Position numbers and translations under genes: made by a program. Source: Alphaproteobacteria bacterium (GTDB lineage: Bacteria; Pseudomonadota; Alphaproteobacteria; UBA6615). From it: a stretch of DNA of 64,000 nt. The stretch spans positions 1 to 64,000 of the forward strand of contig JAJFJA010000062.1 in NCBI GenBank assembly GCA_021774445.1, in the 5' to 3' direction. The notes under the pieces were generated by a model that was not told the origin of the DNA, searched no databases, and saw only the letters and a program-made list of their open reading frames with translations. Positions 9,164 through 18,052 of this stretch are shown in pieces; within the stretch, counting starts at the first letter, position 1, and the number at the start of each line of letters is the position of its first letter.

Positions 9164-10294
9164 ATGACACCAAAAGTCGCCAATTTCCTCGCCAGCAGCG
9201 CGTTAACGACCCCATGCCTCGTGATAGACCTGGAGGTTATCGAGCGTAGCTTTTTGCGCTTTCGCGAACTCCTGCCGCAGGCAGCGATGTACTATGCCGT
9301 GAAGGCCAACCCAGCACCTTCGATCTTGAACCTGCTATCGGCAGCTGGAGCGGGCTTTGACGCCGCCAGCGTCCCGGAGATTGAGAGTTGCTTGGCCGCC
9401 GGATCCCCGCCCGCGTTGATCTCTTACAGCAATACCATCAAGAAACAGAGGGATATAGCCCGCGCCTACGAATTGGGCATCAAGCTCTTCGCTTTCGATA
9501 GCAAGGAGGAACTGGCCAAGATTGCGGCGGCAGCGCCCGGTAGTCGGGTCTTCTGTCGCCTGGCCGTGGAGAGCAGCGGCGCCGTGTGGCCCCTCGACGG
9601 CAAATTCGGATGCTCCTCCCGTATGGCCGGTGACTTATTGCGGACGGCGCCGGATTTGGGACTCGAGCCCTACGGTATTTCCTTCCATGTCGGCAGTCAG
9701 CAATGTGACCTTGTGCCGTGGAACCTGGCCATTGGCCGTGCCGCCATGATTTTCCGCGAGTTGTCTGCCGAGGGTTTGGAGCTGAAGATGCTGAATCTCG
9801 GCGGCGGGTTCCCGGTACCTTACCGGTCCGAAGTTCCGCCACTCGACGATATTTGTGCGACCATTCGCACGTCTCTGGCACAACACTTCGGCAACCGCAT
9901 CCCCGACATTGCGATTGAGCCCGGACGGGCCATCGTCGCCACATCGGGTGTTATTCGTACGGAGGTGGTTCTGGTCTCGCGCCGCGACGAGAGCGTCCCT
10001 GAGCGTTGGGTCTATCTCGATATCGGTAAGTTCGGCGGTCTCGACGAGACAGCGGGGGAGGCGATCCAATACGCCCTACGAACGCCGGCGGATGGCCAGG
10101 AGTGTGGACCCGTCGTTCTGGCCGGACCGACTTGCGACAGCGTCGACGTGATGTACCAAAACGCCGGATATCAGCTTCCCCTGTCGCTGTGCCCCGGTGA
10201 TCAAATCGACATACTTGCGGCCGGCGCCTACACGACGACAACGGCGACCGTCGGCTTCAACGGCTTCTCGCCAGTTCAGCAATACTACATTTAG
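9164..10294 (+). CDS. Fold-type III PLP decarboxylase, ornithine/lysine type
   Basis: A 376-residue enzyme of the alanine-racemase-fold decarboxylases (eukaryotic-type ornithine decarboxylase, Orn/DAP/Arg family 2). Key residues are visible: the PLP lysine in YYAVKANP (Lys47), HVGSQ (175-179), the phosphate-binding GGGFP (213-217), EPGR (252-255), and the second-subunit active-site cysteine in GPTCDSVD (Cys324). Length matches short alphaproteobacterial ornithine/lysine decarboxylases, so putrescine or cadaverine is the expected product. It is followed closely by an adenylating enzyme and a flippase-like protein, which suggests its amine or amino-acid product may enter a dedicated pathway rather than general polyamine supply. 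Substrate is inferred. Confidence 0.88.
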   Translation: MTPKVANFLASSALTTPCLVIDLEVIERSFLRFRELLPQAAMYYAVKANPAPSILNLLSAAGAGFDAASVPEIESCLAAGSPPALISYSNTIKKQRDIARAYELGIKLFAFDSKEELAKIAAAAPGSRVFCRLAVESSGAVWPLDGKFGCSSRMAGDLLRTAPDLGLEPYGISFHVGSQQCDLVPWNLAIGRAAMIFRELSAEGLELKMLNLGGGFPVPYRSEVPPLDDICATIRTSLAQHFGNRIPDIAIEPGRAIVATSGVIRTEVVLVSRRDESVPERWVYLDIGKFGGLDETAGEAIQYALRTPADGQECGPVVLAGPTCDSVDVMYQNAGYQLPLSLCPGDQIDILAAGAYTTTTATVGFNGFSPVQQYYI

Positions 10295-10304
10295 GGCGCG
10301 GGTC

Positions 10305-11624
10305 ATGGCATTTCGGCTCAGGGATTTTGTCTTCTACCCACCGCAAATACACGCTTACCACAAGCGACTGCGGGAAAGTCAGTACTGGTCACCACAACAG
10401 CGTCGCGCCGACACTCAGGAAAAGCTGGCGCGTCTCCTGCATCACGCCGTCTCCAGGGTGCCCCATTATCGCCGCACGCTGGCGCCCTACCAAAGCCGGT
10501 TCGCCAATATGGTCGAGCGCCTCGATTTAAGCGAATTGCCAATACTGACGAAGCAGCAAATCCGCGAGCACGGTCAGGAGCTATGGGCGGAGAATTACGC
10601 GGAGTACCGGCCGTCCGTGACCCAAACCAGCGGCACCACGGGAACCCCGACGAAATTCCTCGTCGATCGCCAATCCCATGTCGTCCACTTCGCGTCCATC
10701 TGGAACATGCTCAACTGGGTGGGTTACCGCTTCGGTGATCGTTTTGCCGATCTGACCGGCGGCGAGCGTGCCGGCGAGCCGATTTATGCACGTGACCTCC
10801 GCCTCAACTGCCTTCGTATGTGCTCATCGCACTTGTCCCACGAGAACGTGCGTGACTTTGCCAACCGGCTACGGCGGTTCGAACCCGTGGTTTTTAAGGG
10901 CATTCCGTCGTCAATGTACATCTATTGCCGGTGGCTCGAGGAGAGTGGTATCGCGCCTTACCAGCCGACCGCGATTCTGACTTGTGCGGAGACCTTGCAC
11001 GAACACTATCGTTCCAAACTCAAGGAGCTATTCGACTGTCGGCTGTTCGACTTCTACAACCAGAACGAACGTGCCTGTTTGTTCAGCACCTGCGAGCATG
11101 GCCGCTATCACATCCACGAAGATTATTCTTTCGTCGAACTTGTCGGTGCCGATGCGCCCGGGCGGGCCCAGGTCGTGACCACGACCACCAACAATTTCGC
11201 CATGCCGCTCATACGATATCAAACGAATGATTTGGTCGAGATCGGCGACGGCTCGGATTGCCCGTGCGGCCGCTCTTATCCAACCGTCAAGAGTGTTAAG
11301 GGGCGCATGGACGATGTTGTGGTGACCCCTGACGGCCGGTTCCATAATAGCTTCGAGTTCATCTTCGAACGCATGGACCACATCAGGATGACCCAGATCG
11401 TCCAGGACGATGTCGATCGCATCGACGTCCGCATCGTGCCTACGCCCGCTTTTGACCAGCGGGCCGACACACGCCGGCTAGAGGACGAATTACGCGCCTG
11501 GCTCGGCAGCGAGATCGCCATCGATTTCAGCTTCCATACCGCATTGCAACCCGGACGCACTGGCAAGATTCCCTTCGTCATATCTTTGCCGGGCCGGGAG
11601 TTGCTCCGGCCGGCGGCGGTCTGA
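10305..11624 (+). CDS. PaaK-like adenylate-forming enzyme
   Basis: A 439-residue member of the phenylacetate-CoA ligase/CapK branch of adenylate-forming enzymes. The nucleotide-binding loop TSGTTGTPTKF is at 108-118. Later come a YNQNERACLFSTCEHG segment, which holds a Cys-rich site seen in PaaK relatives, IRYQTNDLVEIG, CPCGRSYP and GRMDDVV near the flexible C-terminal domain. It should activate a carboxylic acid as an acyl-adenylate; the acid is unknown. The frame is open from 10197, but the ATG at 10305, ten bases after the decarboxylase stop, gives the natural N-terminus. The tight spacing to both neighbours indicates one operon. Confidence 0.82.
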   Translation: MAFRLRDFVFYPPQIHAYHKRLRESQYWSPQQRRADTQEKLARLLHHAVSRVPHYRRTLAPYQSRFANMVERLDLSELPILTKQQIREHGQELWAENYAEYRPSVTQTSGTTGTPTKFLVDRQSHVVHFASIWNMLNWVGYRFGDRFADLTGGERAGEPIYARDLRLNCLRMCSSHLSHENVRDFANRLRRFEPVVFKGIPSSMYIYCRWLEESGIAPYQPTAILTCAETLHEHYRSKLKELFDCRLFDFYNQNERACLFSTCEHGRYHIHEDYSFVELVGADAPGRAQVVTTTTNNFAMPLIRYQTNDLVEIGDGSDCPCGRSYPTVKSVKGRMDDVVVTPDGRFHNSFEFIFERMDHIRMTQIVQDDVDRIDVRIVPTPAFDQRADTRRLEDELRAWLGSEIAIDFSFHTALQPGRTGKIPFVISLPGRELLRPAAV

Positions 11625-11635
11625 GGCATGAGCTG

Positions 11636-12658
11636 ATGGCATTGCCAGACGATCACTCGACAGTGGGAAACAGCACTTCCCAAGGCGTTCGATCCGGTCT
11701 TACGGCCATGCTAGCCAACGCCCATGTCAAATTCATCGCCAAAATACTTGTCACCGGCGCCTTGCTATTCGTCCTGTTTCGCACGATCGACCCCGGCCTG
11801 GCGTTGCAGCGGCTGCGGAGTGTCGACCCGATCTTACTCATTTTGGCAGTAGTCCTCGGCGCCTCTCAAGCCGTGCTCATCATGTCGTCGCGTTGGACAA
11901 TAGTCCTTGAGCTTCTTAAGACGACGGTGCCCTGGCATCGGCTTGCGCATTTCATGACAGTCAGCCTGTTTTTTAACGAGCTGCTACCGTCCACAATCGG
12001 CGGCGACACGATGCGGGTGCTGCTGCTTCGTCGAATTGGCACGCCGACCCGGCTTGCCGTGCAATCGGTCCTCTTAGAGCGCGCTCTCGGATTGGCCAGC
12101 TTGCTTCTCTTGGCGCTAGGGGGTGCCGTGGCACTGCTGCCTTCCACGCCGGACAACGGACCGTTGCTGATCATCATCGCGGTGGCTTTGACCGCTCTGA
12201 TATTTGCCGCCACGCTGATATTGCTGACCCGGTTAGGCGTCCATCTACCCCTGGGTTTTATGCAAGATATTGCCCAGGTGTTGAATGAGACCATCCTGGC
12301 GCTCAATCAGGACCGCGCCCGTTTAACAATTCTTATCGCACTTTCCTTTGTTGGTCAGCTTCTTATCTTCCTCACGGTCTGGCTCGTCGCCCAGGCGCTC
12401 AACATCCCACTGAACTTCTGGCACGTCATGGCTGTCATGCCGGCGATCATTCTTGTCGCTAGTGTGCCGGTCAGTCTCGCCGAGTGGGGCGTCCGCGAAG
12501 GCGCAATGGTCGTCGGTTTGAGCATTGTCGGGATCGCGCCAACGGATGCGCTGACATTGTCCCTTGTCTATGGTTTTGTCTTCCTTGGTCTAGGCATGGC
12601 CGCTGGCGTGATCTGGCTGTTCTCGAACAAGTTTACTGGCCAACAGGGTCTCCCTTAA
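11636..12658 (+). CDS. Flippase-like membrane protein (LPG synthase TM family)
   Basis: A 340-residue integral membrane protein with about eight hydrophobic segments, of the family that matches the transmembrane half of lysylphosphatidylglycerol synthase (YbhN/UPF0104 type). The hallmark FFNELLPSTIGGDTMR lies near residues 111-126, followed by QSVLLERALGL and, near the end, VPVSLAEWGVREGAMV. The soluble aminoacyl-transferase domain of true LPG synthases is absent. Members usually occur beside lipid- or glycan-modifying enzymes, so this may move a modified lipid made by the two preceding enzymes. That role is inference. Confidence 0.82.
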   Translation: MALPDDHSTVGNSTSQGVRSGLTAMLANAHVKFIAKILVTGALLFVLFRTIDPGLALQRLRSVDPILLILAVVLGASQAVLIMSSRWTIVLELLKTTVPWHRLAHFMTVSLFFNELLPSTIGGDTMRVLLLRRIGTPTRLAVQSVLLERALGLASLLLLALGGAVALLPSTPDNGPLLIIIAVALTALIFAATLILLTRLGVHLPLGFMQDIAQVLNETILALNQDRARLTILIALSFVGQLLIFLTVWLVAQALNIPLNFWHVMAVMPAIILVASVPVSLAEWGVREGAMVVGLSIVGIAPTDALTLSLVYGFVFLGLGMAAGVIWLFSNKFTGQQGLP

Positions 12659-12986
12659 GACGCCACACCCGTTGGATAGCGGTTAGCGCGGACAAGACCG
12701 ATGCTCTATCGATCGGTCTCCGTATCGAAATCCGTCTTTGACGTTTCTTCAGCGCTCGCCGGCAAGCGCAGCGACCTCCGGGCCTTCGTCAGCCAGACTG
12801 TTGACACTTGAATCTCGCCCCCGCAGTATACTTGCAAATTCACCACGCGGGACCGCCCTGCTTGGTCGATAAGCGGATTACGTAGGGGAGATCGTACCGC
12901 GTGATGTCCTGCAACAAGTTCCTGCGCCCCAAACTCGGCCGGATCAGTAGGGCCGTTTTTCCGGCGGCCTATTTCCAGCGCCATTG
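12659..12986. other. Intergenic region upstream of TRAP permease genes
   Basis: About 330 bases without a credible gene. TTGACA at 12801-12806 is followed 20 bases later by TATACT (12827-12832); the spacer is longer than the usual 16-18, so this is only a weak promoter candidate for dctQM. I see no strong hairpin or operator. Confidence 0.3.
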
Positions 12987-13538
12987 ATGCGCGCGCTCGT
13001 CCGTTTCAACGACGTATCTCTTCAGATCGGCCGGACTTTGGCGTGGATCCTCCTCGCCTTGATGACGTTCATCGTCCTCTATCAAGTATTCTTTCGTTAC
13101 GTCCTGAACGATGCCCCGTCTTGGAGCGAGGCTGCGTCCCGTGCGCTTATGGTTTGGATGACGTTTCTGGTTGCGCCCACGGCATACCGCTGGGGTGCTT
13201 ATGTCAGCATCGATATGGCGGTGCATTCGTTGCCCTTCCGTACGCGCACCCTGCTCGCCCTATTCATAAACATCGTTGCGCTATTCTTGATCGTCATCCT
13301 GTTCTGGCTGTCCCTGGATTTCGTCGATCGCGGTTTCACTCGTCGCGCCGCCGGTTTACCTGCCACTTTCTTGGGTCTGCCTATCAAGGCTGCTTGGACG
13401 CGCGTACCGATGCCGATCGGTTTCGTAATGATGGCGTTGGTATCTATTGAATTGATATTGCGAGATGTTTTCCGGATACGAGGTCCAGAGGAGACGGAAG
13501 AGACCGCACCGATGCCCGATTTCATGAGGATGGACTGA
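12987..13538 (+). CDS. TRAP transporter small permease (DctQ)
   Basis: A 183-residue membrane protein with four hydrophobic segments, matching the DctQ small subunit of tripartite ATP-independent periplasmic transporters. Typical family pieces are VLYQVFFRYVLNDAPSWSEA in the first periplasmic loop and SRALMVWMTFLVAPTAYRWG. The ATG at 12987 is preferred over a TTG one codon earlier. With DctM it forms the membrane part of a sodium- or proton-driven importer for an organic acid or sugar. The only binding protein nearby is on the opposite strand at 15469-16539, and the two units converge. Confidence 0.9.
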   Translation: MRALVRFNDVSLQIGRTLAWILLALMTFIVLYQVFFRYVLNDAPSWSEAASRALMVWMTFLVAPTAYRWGAYVSIDMAVHSLPFRTRTLLALFINIVALFLIVILFWLSLDFVDRGFTRRAAGLPATFLGLPIKAAWTRVPMPIGFVMMALVSIELILRDVFRIRGPEETEETAPMPDFMRMD

Positions 13539-13569
13539 TGGCACATTTTCCTGATCGAGGCGTGCCGGA

Positions 13570-14862
13570 ATGATTATCTTTCTTCCGTTCTTTCTGATCC
13601 TACTGGTCATCGGCATGCCAGTGCTATTCGCACTGTTGATCGCGCCTGGCCTGGTAACATTTATCATCGACCCGCGTGGGCCGGCGATGATCAACGTTCT
13701 CCTCCGCAACGTCTACAACGGTATAGATTCCTTCATTTTGATGGCGATCCCGTTCTTCATTCTCGCCGGCAACCTTATGAACCGAGGCGGCATTACCATC
13801 CGTCTAGTTGACTTCGCGCAATCGATGATCGGCCATGTACGCGGTGGTCTGGCCCACGTCAATATCCTCAGCAGTATGCTGTTCGCCGGACTGTCCGGCT
13901 CGGCGGTCGCCGACACATCGGCCCTGGGGTCCATGCTGATCCCGGCGATGGAAAAGAACGGTTATACGCGAAAGTTCGCAACCGCCGTAACGGCCGCATC
14001 CTCGGTAATCGGGCCGATTATTCCGCCCAGCGGCATCATGATTATTTACGCCGGAACGATCGAGGGGACGTCCGTCGCCGCGCTTTTCGCAGCAGGAATT
14101 GTACCGGGCGTCCTCGTCGGCATCGGCCTGATGCTGGTAACCACTGTTTTGGCAAAGAAGCGCAATTTTCCGGTAGCGTCGAAGCGCGCAACCTTGCGCG
14201 AACGTGGCGTCGCCGCATGGCGTGCGGTCCTGCCGCTAATGACGCCCGCGATAATTCTCGGCGGTATTTTGGGGGGCGTCTTTACGCCAACAGAAGCGTC
14301 CGCCGTCGCCGTCGCCTACGCCCTGGTCTTGAGCCTCTTCATCCTGCGGACCGTGACCTTTCGCGAAATTCCACTTATTCTTGTGCGTTCCGCCATTGCC
14401 TCCTCTGTCGTCCTGCTATTGGTCGGCGCTGCGGTCGCCTTCAAGACGGTAGTATCTACATCACACGCCCCGCAACTGATCACCGGATGGTTCCTGGCGA
14501 TAAGTGAGAATCCGTTGATACTGCTATTCTTCATCAACATTCTTCTGTTCATCGTCGGTATGTTCCTCGACGCCGGTCCCGCGATCGTCATCCTTGGCCC
14601 GATCTTGGCTCCGGTGTTTACCGATCTCGGCGTCGACCCAACCCATTTCGCCATTATCATGAGCGTTAACTTAACGGTCGGTTTAGCGACCCCGCCAATG
14701 GGCCTTGTCCTCTTCACCGCCGCAAGTATCTCCGGCCTCAGAGTCGATGTCATCGCCCGGGAAATGATTCCTTTCCTGGCGGTTGAGGCGTTGGCCATAT
14801 TCCTGATAACATTCGTCCCGGCGATTTCGATGACCGTGCCTCGGTTATTGGGGCTGGCTTAG
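13570..14862 (+). CDS. TRAP transporter large permease (DctM)
   Basis: A 430-residue DctM-type membrane protein with about twelve hydrophobic segments, the substrate- and ion-translocating subunit. Family features are LPFFLILLVIGMPVLFAL at the start, LFAGLSGSAVADTSALGSML, the IGPIIPPSG motif, FTPTEASAVAVAYAL, and LFFINILLFIVGMFLDAGPA. It starts at an ATG 31 bases after dctQ. It likely works with DctQ and with the TRAP binding protein encoded downstream on the other strand. Confidence 0.93.
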   Translation: MIIFLPFFLILLVIGMPVLFALLIAPGLVTFIIDPRGPAMINVLLRNVYNGIDSFILMAIPFFILAGNLMNRGGITIRLVDFAQSMIGHVRGGLAHVNILSSMLFAGLSGSAVADTSALGSMLIPAMEKNGYTRKFATAVTAASSVIGPIIPPSGIMIIYAGTIEGTSVAALFAAGIVPGVLVGIGLMLVTTVLAKKRNFPVASKRATLRERGVAAWRAVLPLMTPAIILGGILGGVFTPTEASAVAVAYALVLSLFILRTVTFREIPLILVRSAIASSVVLLLVGAAVAFKTVVSTSHAPQLITGWFLAISENPLILLFFINILLFIVGMFLDAGPAIVILGPILAPVFTDLGVDPTHFAIIMSVNLTVGLATPPMGLVLFTAASISGLRVDVIAREMIPFLAVEALAIFLITFVPAISMTVPRLLGLA

Positions 14863-14872
14863 AGCAAAGGGT

Positions 14873-14908
14873 ATTCAGACAGGGACGTCAAATGGGTCCG
14901 GTCTGAAT
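14873..14908 (+). promoter_or_regulatory. Stem-loop between dctM and the Sel1 gene
   Basis: ATTCAGAC at 14873-14880 is exactly complementary to GTCTGAAT at 14901-14908, with extra GAC/GTC-type pairing possible inside the 20-base loop. There is no T tract. It may be a processing or stability hairpin, or an operator-like inverted repeat, between the TRAP permease genes and the Sel1 gene. Confidence 0.5.
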
Positions 14909-14921
14909 GGGATGATGAGAT

Positions 14922-15404
14922 ATGACGATCGCTAAACTTCGCAATACACTATCGGCGGCGGTCCTGTTGGGACTAGCCGTGGCAACGCCTGCATCGGCAG
15001 ATTTTCAAGCCGCCATGGCGGCTTGGCAGCAACAGGATTACCGCCAAGCTATGTCTGAGCTCGTGCCTGTGGCGGCGGCCGGTAACGCCGACGCCCAGGA
15101 ACTAATCGGCGTGCTCTATGCGCTGGGGCTGGGTGTAAAGCAGGACCGGGTCAAGGCGTTCGAATGGTACCTAGTCTCTGCGGAGAATGGTCATGCCGGG
15201 GCGCAATCCGGAGTTGGCTGGTACTACGAGCTTGGCTTGGGCGGTGTGCCTATCGACTTCGTCCAAGCACATATGTGGTACACATTGTCCACGATCGGCG
15301 GCGACATCGACGCAGCCATATCGCTCGAAGATATTGAGACGCAAATGACCCCGGAGCAGATCAGCCAAGCTCAGCAGATGGCCGCCGACTATTTGGCGCG
15401 ATAA
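14922..15404 (+). CDS. Exported Sel1-repeat protein
   Basis: A 160-residue protein with a signal peptide (about 1-26, ending PASA) and Sel1/TPR-like helical repeats: AAAGNADAQELIGVLYALGL, then WYLVSAENGHAGAQSGVGWYYELGL, then AHMWYTLSTIGG. Such repeats mediate protein-protein contacts, here probably in the periplasm. It lies between the TRAP permease genes and the convergent TRAP binding-protein gene. That placement may be chance, or it could serve the same transport or sugar pathway. No enzymatic motif is present. Confidence 0.8.
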   Translation: MTIAKLRNTLSAAVLLGLAVATPASADFQAAMAAWQQQDYRQAMSELVPVAAAGNADAQELIGVLYALGLGVKQDRVKAFEWYLVSAENGHAGAQSGVGWYYELGLGGVPIDFVQAHMWYTLSTIGGDIDAAISLEDIETQMTPEQISQAQQMAADYLAR

Positions 15405-15414
15405 TCATTTCGTC

Positions 15415-15442
15415 AAGAAGGAAAGGGGGGCCGAAGCCCCCC
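15415..15442 (-). terminator. Rho-independent terminator of the TRAP binding-protein gene
   Basis: Read on the minus strand, a seven-base G/C stem (GGGGGGC and GCCCCCC) closes a TTCG tetraloop (15425-15442) and is followed by TTTCCTTCTT. The UUCG loop, G/C stem and T-rich tail make this the clearest intrinsic terminator in the window. On the plus strand the same hairpin could also stop the Sel1 transcript, though less efficiently. Confidence 0.82.
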
Positions 15443-15468
15443 CATAGAGTTGTTGGATTGGTTCGCGC

Positions 15469-16539
15469 CTAGTTAAGGCGCCGCTGGTAGTCAGCGTCGA
15501 TCTCTGCTTCGGCGGCAGCGGCGGCATCGCGCAAACGCTTGAGCCAGGCGTCACCGTCTTCGACGTTCTGCGAGAACCAGTCGTAGACCGGCGCGGCCGC
15601 TTCCTGCCACATCGCCTTCTCTTCCGGTGTCGGCACATAGATCGTACCGCCGCCAGCCACGAAGTCCTGATATGCCTGGATCGACTTGCGCTTTGGTGAG
15701 GCGAGTGTGGCCTGACGCAGTGCATCGAAACCATCCAGCACAACGCGCCTCTGGTCCTCAGACAAGTTCAGGTAGCTGTCGTTGTTCATGTACCACAGGG
15801 CCGCCATATAGGCATGGCCATCAAGGGTAATGTGTTGCAGCCCGGCTTCCGGGAAGCTCATATTCATAATATCGGTAATGCCATTCTTCGAACCTTCGAC
15901 AACGCCCGTCTGGAACGACGTGAACAGCTCTGGCCAGGCGATTGGCGTCGGGCTGGCGCCCACCGCTTCTACCAGGATCTGCGGCAGATCGGCTTCGATC
16001 GTCCGAATTTTCAAACCAGCCATGTCGGCCGGGACCTTAACTTGACGTTGCGTGTTGGCGAAATTACGCCAGCCGCCCGTGTTGCCGATCGTCATGAGAC
16101 GGACGTTGCCGCCGGTGGCTTCCAGGGTCGCCGCGCTCATCTGATCACGGAACTCCCCATCCAGGGCAATTTCCGCGACCCGATCATCCCGTAACACGTA
16201 GGGAAGGTCGAGTACCTGAACGAATGGCATCACCGCCGCGGCGCCGCCGCTCGTGCTTATATAGATGTCCAGGATACCGTCTTCCGTCGCCTCAAGGCAT
16301 TCGAGGCCAGGTTTGCATAACTGGCTCCCCAGCACGATTTCCACGCCGATCTTGCCATTTGATCGCGCCTCGACGAAATCCTTGAACACCACCATGCCGT
16401 CATAGTCCTCGTCCTCGACATTCGGGACTTGGGTGCGCAGCGTGATGTCCTGAGCACTGGCCGGCGCCGTCGAAAACCCCATCACGGCGGCAATCGCTGC
16501 GGCGCCTACCGATGCGCCGAGAAGTCGTTCCATACTCAT
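15469..16539 (-). CDS. TRAP transporter substrate-binding protein (DctP)
   Basis: A 356-residue exported DctP-family binding protein with a signal peptide (about 1-29, ending APASA). It shows the usual DGMVVFKDFVEARSNGKIGVEI opening of the first lobe, the hinge region around PADMAGLKIRT, GASPTPIAWPELFTSFQTGV, which holds the conserved specificity region, and a Trp/Tyr-containing ALWYMNND. ATG 16539 has GGGAGG six bases before it. It is the last gene of the LacI-linked minus-strand operon, which suggests that the imported compound is the sugar or sugar acid handled by the upstream enzymes. Confidence 0.92.
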   Translation of the reverse strand: MSMERLLGASVGAAAIAAVMGFSTAPASAQDITLRTQVPNVEDEDYDGMVVFKDFVEARSNGKIGVEIVLGSQLCKPGLECLEATEDGILDIYISTSGGAAAVMPFVQVLDLPYVLRDDRVAEIALDGEFRDQMSAATLEATGGNVRLMTIGNTGGWRNFANTQRQVKVPADMAGLKIRTIEADLPQILVEAVGASPTPIAWPELFTSFQTGVVEGSKNGITDIMNMSFPEAGLQHITLDGHAYMAALWYMNNDSYLNLSEDQRRVVLDGFDALRQATLASPKRKSIQAYQDFVAGGGTIYVPTPEEKAMWQEAAAPVYDWFSQNVEDGDAWLKRLRDAAAAAEAEIDADYQRRLN

Positions 16540-16576
16540 CTGTATCCTCCCAGTTGTTTAGGACAGGCGTAGTCCG

Positions 16577-16634
16577 GTCGGCCGTCCCGCCGACACTTCG
16601 TGCCTGGTACGGTTGTCCTCAGCCACACCAGGCA
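16577..16634 (-). promoter_or_regulatory. Two stem-loops before the TRAP binding-protein gene
   Basis: Two perfect inverted repeats fill this gap: TGCCTGGT/ACCAGGCA (16601-16608 and 16627-16634) and GTCGGC/GCCGAC (16577-16582 and 16589-16594). As with the ABC operon at 3881, a hairpin sits beside a binding-protein gene, where it could protect that part of the message and raise its yield relative to the enzymes upstream. Confidence 0.55.
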
Positions 16635-16636
16635 AA

Positions 16637-18052
16637 TCACGTAAGCTCCATGGTCGCCAGCCCCAGCTTTTCCGCCAAGGCGCGCAACACTGGCCTATGT
16701 TCGCCATAGACAAACCCAAAATGATGCTCCAAAGCCTCACCCATAATCCGGTCCAAAACCAATCCGGCCGGCTGATCGAACCGGACGACGCCGGATGTCC
16801 CGGAGTAGCTCATCGGCGCCCGCAGCATCTCACCGCCGGCCAATACTAGCGTCTTTTGGCCCTTTGCCTGGCTCAGTCTCGCAATCGTAATGCGGCCGGG
16901 CTTTAGAGGGAACTCATTGAGCAAGGGCTTGACCCGGTTCGAATGTAAGCCGCCGCGGGGCTGAAACTCGGGATCGGCCATATCAAGCGGAGCCAGGCCG
17001 CAATGCCAGAACACCCCGCTATCGCCGTCGATATCAATGTCCACCAGGTCCGCCATCAATGCCGGGCGATCCGCTGCCCACTGCAGCATCAGCGTACTGA
17101 CGTTGCCATAGACGTCCGCCTCGCAGGCGCAGGGCGTCATGTCTTGGTTGAGCATGGCCATCGGCCCGCACGCCGCGCATCCGTAGTCGGTGAACGTCTC
17201 CGGCCAACACCGCACGGCCAGGCCTGAGAACCGCTCGGTATCGGCAAGGGCCCGAAGCGCCGTATAGAGCTTCAAGCTCTTCTCCAACGGCTCCTGCTCC
17301 AGGGCATCCAGGCCCTCGAGTTCGTCCTCGGCGCGCCGCCGTACGGCGGCCACTTCCGTCTCGGTAACTTTGCGCGCCGCCGAGAATAGTTCGGGTAAAT
17401 CTATTCTCTCGACCTGGACACCGGTCAACGTCGCCAGTTCATCGCCGTCATACGCGCAAGTGTCGAAGCCGACCGGGTGCTCGCCGATCAGACCGACCCG
17501 AGCCTGGCCAAGTCTCTCGGCCACGATTGCCGCCCGGCTCGCTGCCTCCGGCGATGCGCCGACCGGCGCCAAGGTCCGCTCAACCGTGTCCGGTGCGTCG
17601 CTATCTCCGGCAAGAACCTCCATTAGTCCGTGCGCCGCTGCGGGCCCGGGCGCGCTGTAGAGATAGGCGTAACTTCGCCCGCGCTGACCCAGCGCATGCG
17701 CGGCCAGGTTGATCCCGCACAGTCCATTAAGCCGTAGCCGTCCGCCGGTACGCGGTTCGGGAAAGGCCCACAGCACCAGTGGTGCCGAGATCTGCCGGGC
17801 CAGCGTGACAGTCATAGAAGCATCGGTGAATGTGACTTGCAGGACCAGCATCAGGTCCAAGTCTTGCCCACGTAGATCGGCTATCGCCGCCTCGGCTTCC
17901 GCAGCATCGAACAACAGGTCGCGCGGTCCGACAATGCGCGCCGGCAGGGTATCCAATGTCGCAAACGCATCCCGCGCCAATTGTTCGGCAAACGGCACGT
18001 CGAAAGTGGGGCGCGCCAGCGCGACGACCCCAACCGTCGGTGTGTCGCTCAT
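16637..18052 (-). CDS. L-fucose/L-arabinose isomerase-like protein
   Basis: A 471-residue protein of the fucose/arabinose isomerase-like fold. Candidate metal ligands are Glu285 (CWPETF), Glu311 and Asp313 (CACEADVYGN) and His350 (FWHCGLAP), spaced as in the family's C-terminal domain. An aldose-ketose isomerase acting on the imported sugar is the simplest reading. However, several family members in catabolic clusters have other or unknown activities, so the substrate is open. Cys-rich stretches (YGCAACGP, TPCACEAD) surround the active-site region. The start overlaps the oxidoreductase stop by four bases. Confidence 0.78.
   Translation of the reverse strand: MSDTPTVGVVALARPTFDVPFAEQLARDAFATLDTLPARIVGPRDLLFDAAEAEAAIADLRGQDLDLMLVLQVTFTDASMTVTLARQISAPLVLWAFPEPRTGGRLRLNGLCGINLAAHALGQRGRSYAYLYSAPGPAAAHGLMEVLAGDSDAPDTVERTLAPVGASPEAASRAAIVAERLGQARVGLIGEHPVGFDTCAYDGDELATLTGVQVERIDLPELFSAARKVTETEVAAVRRRAEDELEGLDALEQEPLEKSLKLYTALRALADTERFSGLAVRCWPETFTDYGCAACGPMAMLNQDMTPCACEADVYGNVSTLMLQWAADRPALMADLVDIDIDGDSGVFWHCGLAPLDMADPEFQPRGGLHSNRVKPLLNEFPLKPGRITIARLSQAKGQKTLVLAGGEMLRAPMSYSGTSGVVRFDQPAGLVLDRIMGEALEHHFGFVYGEHRPVLRALAEKLGLATMELT

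Noticed and set aside
12801-12832. Sigma-70 promoter TTGACA / TATACT
   Set aside because: The spacer is 20 bases; kept only as a weak note in the intergenic entry.
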